Shown: one piece after another, positions 1 through 6,135 of the stretch | Layout: each line of letters opens with the position of its first letter | How positions within the stretch are numbered: the first letter of the stretch is position 1 | DNA from: Leucobacter chromiireducens subsp. solipictus | GTDB taxonomy: Bacteria; Actinomycetota; Actinomycetes; Actinomycetales; Microbacteriaceae | Reading direction: 5' to 3' | DNA: 64,000 nucleotides | Assembly (NCBI RefSeq): GCF_016758195.1 | Contig: NZ_QYAC01000002.1 | Span: forward strand, 310,001-374,000 | Made by a program: the position numbers and the translations under genes | The notes under the pieces: generated by a model | The model's input: only the letters and a program-made list of their open reading frames with translations | What the model was told of the DNA's origin: nothing | Database searches by the model: none

Positions 1-24
1 GGACACGCTGGGATGGCCGCATGA
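1..24 (+). CDS. 3' end of an upstream Tad-locus gene (partial)
   Basis: The frame starting at base 1 reads GHAGMAA and stops with TGA at 22-24, sharing the ATGA overlap with the tadA start at 21. This translational coupling suggests the last codons of the preceding operon member. In actinobacterial Tad loci that gene is usually a CpaE/septum-site-like ATPase, but only seven residues are visible, so the identity is inferred from family synteny alone. Confidence 0.4.
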   Translation, partial: GHAGMAA

Positions 25-1382
25 CGCACTCATCGAAACCTCGAGCCCGCCTGAGACCACGAACGGCACGATCGAGTCGGGCGTCCCCGGGCGCGCTGCA
101 TGCCGGACCGGACTCGTTCCCCGATGCGCCCCCGGGGCCGGCGTCGCTGCAGCGGGTACTGCATTTTTCCGACGAGCCACACGCCGTAACCGAGGTGCGG
201 TCGGTGACGGCCGGGCGCGAATCCGGAGCGTCGGGTCCGCGTGGCATCGCCCCAGGCAGCGGTGCCGTGCCGGGCAGCGGTGCTGTGCCGGGCAGCGGTG
301 CCGTGCCAGGCAGCGGTGCGGTGCCGCAACGCACGCACGTGCCGGATCACGTCTGGGGTGCGCACGGGGTCCCTCCGCCTCCGGTGCCGAGCCGCGCGGT
401 GCCTCCGGCCCCGGTGGGTTCGCGAACCGCACAGCTTCCGCTGGCGGCGCGGCGGGCGCTCGGCGGCCTGTTGCCCGTCCTGGACGATCCCGAGCTCCGC
501 GACCTGCTCGTCCAGGTGCGAGACGGAACCGGCACGCTCTGGCTTGACCGCGGTGGACAGACTCAGTGGGTCCCGGGATGGCAGGCCACACCCCACGCGG
601 TGCACCAGCTCGCCACGTCCCTGGTCGCGGCGGGCGGGCGTCACCTCGACGAACTCGTTCCCGCCGCGGACGTCCGCCTGGGGGACGGGATCCGGGTGCA
701 CGCCGTCCTCCCGCCCGTCGCCGTGGCGGGCACCTCGGTGTCGATCCGGGTGCCCCGGCTCGAACCGTTGGGGTTCCCCGAACTTGTCGCGAGCGGGCTG
801 TGCCGGGAAGACACCGCCGCGCGGCTTCGAGCGGTGGTCCGCGCGCGGAAGAACCTGCTCATTACCGGGGGCACGGGAACCGGCAAGACGACGCTGCTCG
901 CCGCGCTCATGGACCTCGCGGCCCCGCACGAGCGGATCGTCACCATCGAGGATCTGGCCGAGCCGCGGCTGCAACACCCTCACGTGGTCGCACTCGAAGG
1001 GCGGCAGGCCAGCTCCGAAGGCGTCGGCGAGGTGGGGGTGGGCGAACTCCTGCGTGAGGCGCTGCGCATGCGACCCGATCGCGTGGTGCTCGGCGAGTGC
1101 CGAGGCCCGGAGATCGCAACGCTCTTCACCGCGTTCAATACTGGGCACGATGGGGGCGCGGGGACGCTCCACGCGAGCAGCCTCGCCGAGGTGCCGGCCA
1201 GGCTCGAAGCCCTGGGAGCGCTCGCAGGCATGGGGCCCGCCGCGCTCGGACGGCAGGCCGCGGCCGGGCTCGACCTGGTCGTTCACCTGAGTCGCGTGGC
1301 CGGGCTGCCGCGAATCACCGGGGTCGGGCGGCTTCGACATGACGGGAGACACGGGCTCGCGATCGAGGTCGGGCAGTGCTGA
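21..1382 (+). CDS. tadA: TadA/CpaF-family pilus assembly ATPase
   Basis: Secretion ATPase expected to power assembly of Flp-type pili from the cytoplasmic face of the membrane. The 453-residue protein has a Walker A motif GGTGTGKTT near residues 283-291, an acidic Walker B-like segment (RPDRVVLGECRGPE), and a His box TGHDGGAGTLHAS near 374-386, all typical of CpaF/TadA ATPases. The first 130 or so residues are low-complexity and Pro/Ala-rich and include four copies of GSGAVP, so the folded domain starts at about residue 140. The ATG at 21 overlaps an upstream stop (ATGA), and the gene overlaps the next one by 7 bases, so it sits in an operon. An internal start is possible because the N-terminus is not conserved-looking. 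Confidence 0.9.
   Translation: MTHSSKPRARLRPRTARSSRASPGALHAGPDSFPDAPPGPASLQRVLHFSDEPHAVTEVRSVTAGRESGASGPRGIAPGSGAVPGSGAVPGSGAVPGSGAVPQRTHVPDHVWGAHGVPPPPVPSRAVPPAPVGSRTAQLPLAARRALGGLLPVLDDPELRDLLVQVRDGTGTLWLDRGGQTQWVPGWQATPHAVHQLATSLVAAGGRHLDELVPAADVRLGDGIRVHAVLPPVAVAGTSVSIRVPRLEPLGFPELVASGLCREDTAARLRAVVRARKNLLITGGTGTGKTTLLAALMDLAAPHERIVTIEDLAEPRLQHPHVVALEGRQASSEGVGEVGVGELLREALRMRPDRVVLGECRGPEIATLFTAFNTGHDGGAGTLHASSLAEVPARLEALGALAGMGPAALGRQAAAGLDLVVHLSRVAGLPRITGVGRLRHDGRHGLAIEVGQC
255..326 (+). repeat. 18-bp tandem repeat in tadA
   Basis: Four near-identical copies of an 18-bp unit (GGCAGCGGTGCCGTGCCG) encode GSGAVP repeats in the disordered N-terminal region of TadA. The unit is a multiple of three, so changes in copy number would keep the frame. 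Confidence 0.85.
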
Positions 1383-2506
1383 ATCGGCGCGCGCCCGATC
1401 GGCAGTCAGCGCGCGATCGGGGGTCCGTGCGCGATCGGGGGTCCGTGCGTGATCGGTGGCCAGCTCGCGATCGGGGGTCCGGCAACCGCCTGGCCGGGGC
1501 CGTCACATCGGAGACAGCCGCGGCCGGGGAACTCGCCGTGCGAGCGGCGGCGTTGCTTCGGGGCGGGGTCACCGCGGAGCGTGCGATCACCGTGCTCGCC
1601 GAAGAGAGCCCCACCCGCGGGGCAACGCACCTCCGAGCGCCGGGGACCGATGATCGCGCACCGCCCGCGCACACGCGGCCCAGGCAGGGGCGTCGCGAGA
1701 AATCGCGTGCCCGGGCTGCGGCGGAAACCGCCGCACTTCCCCGTGTGGCCGCTCGGGTCTCGGCGGGGCTGCAGATCCCCGAGGCGCTCGCCGCAGAAGA
1801 CCATCCACCGTGGCGGGTGCTCGCGGTCGCCTGGCGGCTTGCCGCGCAGAGTGGTGCGCCGCTCGCACCCGCGCTCGATCGCATCGGCGGCGCGTTACAC
1901 GCGCTGGAACGCCTGAGTGAGCGGCGTGCCGTGCTCTTGTCAGGCCCACGGGCCACCGTTCGCCTCGTCGCCGCCCTCCCCGTGGGCACCTTCGGGCTCG
2001 GGGCGTTGCTCGGGTTCGACCCGTTCGCGATGCTGTTCACGGGCCCCGGTGCCGTGCTCGGTCTGGCCGGGGTGCTCTTGCTTTGGACTGGGGTTGCGTG
2101 GGCGGGCGCACTGCGACGGCGTGTGGAACGTGCGGACCGCGTCGACGGGATCGAGTACGAGCTGCTCTGGATCGCAACCGGCGGTGGGGTGGCACCCGCC
2201 GGGGCGCGCGTGCGCGTGGTCGACGCCGTGGATAGCTTCGGAGCGAGCTGGGTGCCACTGCAACGGTTCCGAGACGACGCTCCGCTCTCGCGCACGGTCG
2301 TCACCGCCACCGCGACCGGGGTTGCCCTGCGGCCCCTGCTACTCGAGGAAGCCGACGGCGCTCGCGCGCGGTCGCACACCGCGCAGGAACAGGCCGCAGA
2401 ACGGCTCGCGGTGGTGGTGCTGGTGCCGCTCGGGCTCTGTGTGCTGCCCGCCTTTATTGCGCTCGGGGTGGCTCCCGTCGTGCTCGCCATGGTCGGCGGC
2501 GTGTGA
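1376..2506 (+). CDS. type II secretion F-domain protein, compact TadB/TadC-like pilus platform
   Basis: Inner-membrane platform protein of the Tad pilus machine (inferred from the F-domain-like layout and position after tadA). The 376 residues show a long Arg/Asp/Gly-rich N-terminus, a helical region around 45-190, two hydrophobic segments near 197-220 and 225-246, a second cytoplasmic stretch and a last hydrophobic segment near 345-374. Many actinobacteria have separate tadB and tadC genes here. This single frame ends like TadC and has only three clear membrane segments, so it may be a fused or reduced version. The GTG start overlaps the tadA stop. The first 35 codons are an 18-bp tandem repeat and look poorly conserved. 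Confidence 0.75.
   Translation: MLNRRAPDRQSARDRGSVRDRGSVRDRWPARDRGSGNRLAGAVTSETAAAGELAVRAAALLRGGVTAERAITVLAEESPTRGATHLRAPGTDDRAPPAHTRPRQGRREKSRARAAAETAALPRVAARVSAGLQIPEALAAEDHPPWRVLAVAWRLAAQSGAPLAPALDRIGGALHALERLSERRAVLLSGPRATVRLVAALPVGTFGLGALLGFDPFAMLFTGPGAVLGLAGVLLLWTGVAWAGALRRRVERADRVDGIEYELLWIATGGGVAPAGARVRVVDAVDSFGASWVPLQRFRDDAPLSRTVVTATATGVALRPLLLEEADGARARSHTAQEQAAERLAVVVLVPLGLCVLPAFIALGVAPVVLAMVGGV
1404..1482 (+). repeat. 18-bp tandem repeat at the 5' end of the TadB/C-like gene
   Basis: About four degenerate copies of GCGCGATCGGGGGTCCGT follow each other and encode ARDRGSV-like repeats. It is a second in-frame 18-bp array in this operon. Confidence 0.8.
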
Positions 2507-2660
2507 ACGGGCGCGACGGAGTTGTCCACAGGCTGGGATTCGCGGGGAACTGAGGCCGGTTCTCCACAGAGTCCACGCGGTGCCCCTCCGGGGGTCGCGC
2601 TCGCCGCACGATTGATCCCACCGGCACCCGCCGGTGGCTCCCGACGAGAAAGGAACCCTC

Positions 2661-2936
2661 ATGCACTCACACCTCACACTGGTCCCCGAGCGCCCCAATC
2701 GCGCTCCAGCGCCCCCGAGCCCGCTGCGGCGCTGGGGTCGCTCCGCGAGGCGTTCCCTCCGGGCCTCGGCCGCCAGACTCGGCACCGAAGAACGCGGCGC
2801 CGTCACCGCCGAGTACGCCATCGTGATCCTGGCCGCTGTCGCGTTTGCCGGGCTGCTCGTGGCGATCATGCAGTCTGCCGAGATCCGAGCAATGCTCGTG
2901 CAACTCGTCGAGAACGCGCTCGGGGCCGGATCGTGA
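2661..2936 (+). CDS. DUF4244/Flp-like pilin subunit
   Basis: Small (91 aa) probable pilin. It has a basic leader followed by EERGAVTAEYAIVILAAVAFAGLL, i.e. a G/AVTAEYA processing-type motif before a hydrophobic helix, as in actinobacterial DUF4244/Flp pilins. The ATG at 2661 is preceded by AAGGAA at 2650-2655 with good spacing. An upstream in-frame ATG at 2634 exists but lacks such a site. The gene is separated from the TadB/C-like gene by about 150 bases, so it may have its own promoter, which would suit a high-copy pilin. It lies directly before tadE. Confidence 0.8.
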   Translation: MHSHLTLVPERPNRAPAPPSPLRRWGRSARRSLRASAARLGTEERGAVTAEYAIVILAAVAFAGLLVAIMQSAEIRAMLVQLVENALGAGS

Positions 2937-2949
2937 TCGGAGCGTCACG

Positions 2950-3330
2950 ATGACCCCTGGGGCTGCACCCCCGATCGCCGCACGTCTCGCCGGGCTGCGC
3001 GGCGATCGGGGCGCGGTGACCGCGGAGTTCGCGATCGTGCTCCCCGTCGTCGTGGCAGTCCTGGGGCTCGTTATCGGGGCGATCACACTTGCGGCCCAAC
3101 GCATCGCCCTCGTGTCGCTGTCCGCGGAGATAGCCCGCTTCGAGGCGCGCGGAGACACGGCGGAGGCCGAGGCCGCACTCGGCCGGGTCCCGGACCCGAC
3201 CGGGGTGGGGCGGCGAGAAGCCGGATCGCTGCACTGCATCGAACTCAGTGCGACACCGATGGGCGGCTTACTGCGGGCGATCACGATCCATGCCGAATCC
3301 TGCGCCGTGCGAACGGGACTCGCTTCATGA
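2950..3330 (+). CDS. TadE-family pseudopilin
   Basis: 126-residue minor pilin-like protein. After a short N-terminus it carries DRGAVTAEFAIVLPVVVAVLGLVIGAITLA (residues about 20-50), the classic TadE signature of Gly-Ala-x-x-x-Glu-Phe/Ala plus one membrane helix. The rest is a short extracytoplasmic domain with two Cys residues. ATG 2950 was chosen because it starts just after the pilin gene and precedes the motif at the family's usual distance. The stop overlaps the start of the next gene (ATGA at 3327). Confidence 0.85.
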   Translation: MTPGAAPPIAARLAGLRGDRGAVTAEFAIVLPVVVAVLGLVIGAITLAAQRIALVSLSAEIARFEARGDTAEAEAALGRVPDPTGVGRREAGSLHCIELSATPMGGLLRAITIHAESCAVRTGLAS

Positions 3331-4115
3331 GCGCCACCAGCACGGGCGCGGTAGCGGTGGCCGCGGTCCTGCTCGGGTTGCCCGTCGTGGCCGCAGCCGC
3401 GCACCTCGAAAGCACCCACCGTGCCGCCGCTGCGGCCGACGCCGCGGCGCTCGCCGCAGCCGACGCCCTGACCGGCTGGGTCGAGGGCGAACCCTGTGCG
3501 CTCGCCGCCGAAGTGGTGGCTGCGGCCGGGGGAGAACTGCGGGAGTGCGAGCTGGCCGCTCAGCGCGGGGAAGCTCGGGTACGGGTCGCAGTGGGCCTCC
3601 CGCCGATGCGTGCCCACGCCGCTGCCCGGGCAGCCCCGCCCGGCCTGCCGGCTCAGGGCGGCGATCCGGCGGAGGACGGGTGGGTGTGGCCGGCGGCGGT
3701 CCGTGCGGTGTCGCAGGGGCTCCACGACGGCCTGGCCATCGACCTCGCCGTGCCCGCCGGGGCGCAGCTCACCGCCCCGGCTCGCGGGGTCGTGGTGTTC
3801 GCCGGGTCGGACGAGGCCAGCCTCCCGGAGGCGTGCCGCGTGAATCCCGATTGGTGGCGTGGCCCAAACTTCACCGTCATCGTGCGCCACGATCGGCCGG
3901 CGGGTCCCGTGTACAGCTCCCACAACCACGTCGCTCCGGGGTCGTCGGCCGCGCTGGGCATCGTCCCGGGCGTCGGGGTCGCGGCGGGGCAGCCGCTCGC
4001 AGTCGCGGGAATGAGCGGCTGCACCTCCGGGCCGCACTCCCATTTCACCCTGGCGACGAGCCCCACCAACGCCTTCCCGGACCTCAACCCGTTCGACTTC
4101 CTGGGGTCCCCGTGA
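3327..4115 (+). CDS. TadE-like (Rv3654c-type) secreted protein fused to an M23 peptidase-like domain
   Basis: 262 residues in two parts. Residues 1-110 have a membrane helix and an Ala-rich stretch (HRAAAAADAAALAAADAL) typical of the helicase/secretion-neighbourhood TadE-like family. Residues about 118-262 resemble LytM/M23 endopeptidases: a VPAGAQLTAPARGVVVFAG strand pair, SSHNH, and the C-terminal GPHSHF with H237 and H239. The usual first ligand pair HxxxD is altered: H133 and D139 are six apart, and the canonical His position is G135. The protein may be a peptidoglycan hydrolase that opens the wall for pilus passage, or a catalytically weakened remnant. It overlaps tadE by 4 bases and ends the operon. 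Confidence 0.8.
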   Translation: MSATSTGAVAVAAVLLGLPVVAAAAHLESTHRAAAAADAAALAAADALTGWVEGEPCALAAEVVAAAGGELRECELAAQRGEARVRVAVGLPPMRAHAAARAAPPGLPAQGGDPAEDGWVWPAAVRAVSQGLHDGLAIDLAVPAGAQLTAPARGVVVFAGSDEASLPEACRVNPDWWRGPNFTVIVRHDRPAGPVYSSHNHVAPGSSAALGIVPGVGVAAGQPLAVAGMSGCTSGPHSHFTLATSPTNAFPDLNPFDFLGSP

Positions 4116-4169
4116 CCGCGCTGGTTCGCACAGTCTCCGTCCCGCCGCGCCCGCGCCGGTGCCGCGATG

Positions 4170-5159
4170 TCAACCGAGCCGCGCCGCTTCTGCCCGGAGG
4201 AGCTGGGCGAGTCGTTCCGGTTCGCTCCACATCGGCCAGTGCCCTGTGGGCAGGTCGAGAAACTCGGCGCGCGTCAGCTGCGCGGTCTCGGCGAACATCG
4301 GGTGCCCTGCCAACGCCAGCTCGCGCACCTGCGCGCTCGGGAGCGAGCAACAGATCAGCGTGGTCGGAACATCTCGGCGGGCGTCGTTGTGCAAGGACAC
4401 TGGTTGCCGCAGCACCGGCCCGGGCACCGGGACTGCGCGCGTTCGGAACCGATCGAGCACCGCGGGCCGCAGCCCCTCGAGGCTTGCGTGCTGCGCGAGC
4501 GTCTCGAACGGGGGAAGCGGAGACTCCGACTCAATCTCCGAGAAATCCGGGGCGAAGACGGTGCCGGGGGCCACCGGACCGGAATCCAGCCACACCATGC
4601 GTGCGACGCGCTCGGGATGGCGATCGAGCACCATGCTGACGGGGCCATTGGCACCGCTGTGGGCCACGAGCACGACGGGTCGATCGCCGTATCCCGACAT
4701 CAGCGCAAGGATGGCCCTGGCCTGATCCTCAAGGCTTCGCGTCGTGCGGAGTGAGTCCGCCGGGTCGAAGCCGGGCAGCGTCATCGCGATCGCAGTCGGT
4801 GCTGCCTGCGCTGCCGGTGCTGCCTGCGCAGCTGGTGCTGCCTGCGCTGTCGGTGCCGCCGGAGCTGCGTCCGCAGCCGTTGCCCGAGCCGCCGCAGTTT
4901 CTGCCCCAGCTGGCAACGCGGCGAGGACGTCGTCCCAGGCCCAATCGCCCAGCCAGTGACCGCCGATCAGGATGAGGACCGGGGCGCGTGTGAGTGTCGG
5001 TGCTGGTGCTGGTGCTGGTGCTGGCGCTGGCGCTGCTGTTGCTGTTGGTGATGGCGTGTGTGCCTGTGCCTGTGCCTGTGCCTGTGCTGGTGCTGGTGCT
5101 GGTGCTGGTGCTGGTGTGTGCGTGTGCGCCGGTGTCTGCGTGTGCGTGGTCATGCTCAC
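4170..5159 (-). CDS. alpha/beta hydrolase with repeat-expanded N-terminus
   Basis: 329-residue alpha/beta-fold hydrolase of unknown substrate. The catalytic core begins near residue 60 (APVLILIGGHWLGDWAW). The nucleophile elbow is VAHSGA with Ser168, lacking the usual flanking glycines, and the catalytic His is probably H307 (TGHWPMW). Two low-complexity insertions are present: a Pro-Ala/Gln-Ala tract in the first 57 residues, and AQAAPA repeats near 95-120 inside the fold. Both come from tandem DNA repeats. The gene is divergent from a WYL-type regulator, an arrangement common for YafY-regulated hydrolases. The start could be the GTG at 5159 or the ATG two codons on. No start between the first repeat tract and the core is evident. 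Confidence 0.75.
   Translation of the reverse strand: MSMTTHTQTPAHTHTPAPAPAPAPAQAQAQAQAHTPSPTATAAPAPAPAPAPAPTLTRAPVLILIGGHWLGDWAWDDVLAALPAGAETAAARATAADAAPAAPTAQAAPAAQAAPAAQAAPTAIAMTLPGFDPADSLRTTRSLEDQARAILALMSGYGDRPVVLVAHSGANGPVSMVLDRHPERVARMVWLDSGPVAPGTVFAPDFSEIESESPLPPFETLAQHASLEGLRPAVLDRFRTRAVPVPGPVLRQPVSLHNDARRDVPTTLICCSLPSAQVRELALAGHPMFAETAQLTRAEFLDLPTGHWPMWSEPERLAQLLRAEAARLG
4794..4866. repeat. 18-bp repeat inside the hydrolase core
   Basis: Three to four copies of GGTGCTGCCTGCGCTGCC-like units, encoding APAAQA repeats on the minus strand. They sit between strands of the alpha/beta core, so they would form a surface loop. Confidence 0.8.
4998..5118. repeat. hexanucleotide microsatellite (GGTGCT / TGCCTG)
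   Basis: Runs of GGTGCT (about 4998-5024 and 5087-5116) flank a run of TGCCTG (about 5061-5085). On the minus strand they encode Pro-Ala and Gln-Ala dipeptides at the hydrolase N-terminus. Hexamer slippage would change length without a frameshift. Confidence 0.85.
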
Positions 5160-5232
5160 ACCCTCGCAGCGCTGGAGGACAGCGGTATGTCACTATTTAT
5201 GGCATGAATATCCACGTCATGACGAGCGTCCG
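5160..5232. promoter_or_regulatory. divergent control region of hydrolase and WYL regulator
   Basis: A 73-bp gap that is clearly more AT-rich than its surroundings around 5186-5218 (TATGTCACTATTTATGGCAT). It separates the divergent starts and is the natural place for both promoters and for binding of the WYL regulator. No firm operator half-sites were assigned. Confidence 0.5.
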
Positions 5233-5943
5233 GTGAAACGCGCTGAGCGGTTGCACGCGCTGTCGGAGATGCTGCGCCGCAGCGGGACACGCGGGGTCAC
5301 CGCCGAGCGGCTTGCGCGCGAGTTCGACGTGTCCGTGCGCACTGTGAAGCGAGACCTCGCCTCGCTCGCGCAGAGCGGTGCCGCGCTCTGGTCACGCCCC
5401 GGCCCGGGCGGCGGCTACGGGCTCGCCGAGGCGACGACGCTGCCCCCGGTGACACTGTCCCCGGCGCAGGCCGTCGCGCTGCTCGCTGCAGTCTCCGCCG
5501 CGCCGGACGCGCCATACAGCGATCTCGCCGCGGCCGGCGTGCAGAAGATCCTGGACGTGCTCGATCCCGTCACACGCGCCCAGACGCGAGAGCTCGCGCA
5601 GCGCGTCTGGGTCGATGCGCCGCTGCCGCCCTCGCGCGCGGTCCGCTCGGCGCTCGAACAGGCCATGGCCGAGCAACGGGTGGTGCGGATCCGGTACACC
5701 GCCCAGGACGGCGCGGCCACGGCGCGAGACGTCGAGCCCGTACTGTTCGCCTCCACGCACGGTCAGTGGTACCTGATTGCCTGGTGCCGGCTGCGAGATG
5801 CCATGCGCTGGTTTGCCGTGTCGCGGATCGCGCGGGCCACGGTCACCGGAACAGCCTGCAGCGGGCACACCGTGGCGGAGGTGGGTGAGCCTCCGGTGAA
5901 CGCCAGCCCCGTGGACGGGGACGGTGCGCGAAACGGCCGATGA
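5233..5943 (+). CDS. YafY/PafC-type WYL-domain transcriptional regulator
   Basis: 236-residue DNA-binding regulator. Residues about 1-60 form an HTH_11 winged helix (RGVTAERLAREFDVSVRTVKRDLASL). The C-terminal half contains the WYL domain (QWYLIAWCRLRDAMRWFAVSRI, near 175-197), which senses a ligand. GTG 5233 was chosen because translation upstream would run into the hexamer repeat tract and the AT-rich promoter gap. It is divergent from the hydrolase and probably controls it; this is inference from family habit. The frame remains open far upstream, but the protein it gives (Cys-Ala/Val repeats) is implausible. Confidence 0.85.
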   Translation: MKRAERLHALSEMLRRSGTRGVTAERLAREFDVSVRTVKRDLASLAQSGAALWSRPGPGGGYGLAEATTLPPVTLSPAQAVALLAAVSAAPDAPYSDLAAAGVQKILDVLDPVTRAQTRELAQRVWVDAPLPPSRAVRSALEQAMAEQRVVRIRYTAQDGAATARDVEPVLFASTHGQWYLIAWCRLRDAMRWFAVSRIARATVTGTACSGHTVAEVGEPPVNASPVDGDGARNGR

Positions 5944-6135
5944 ACGCGCAGGCGGACGAGGGCCCCATAATAGAGAGGAGTACGGCAAGCCGAATCGAGG
6001 GTGGGGCCCCGCAGTATCGGGGGAACCCGCATGACATGGTGGATTCCCACGCGACACTGTGTATCGTTTCGGAGCAGACCCTGAGAGGCCGGGCGAGTGC
6101 GCTCGCCGACAGCTCGAAGCAACGAAGGAGACCCC

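Noticed and set aside
2522..2530. TTGTCCACA, a DnaA-box sequence before the pilin gene
   Set aside because: A lone box with only a partial second TCCACAG nearby; there are no clusters, dnaA or dnaN genes, so it is not an origin.
4972..5232. Upstream extension of the WYL regulator through the hexamer repeats
   Set aside because: It would add a Cys-Ala/Val-Cys repeat peptide and cover the AT-rich promoter gap. GTG 5233 gives the normal family N-terminus.
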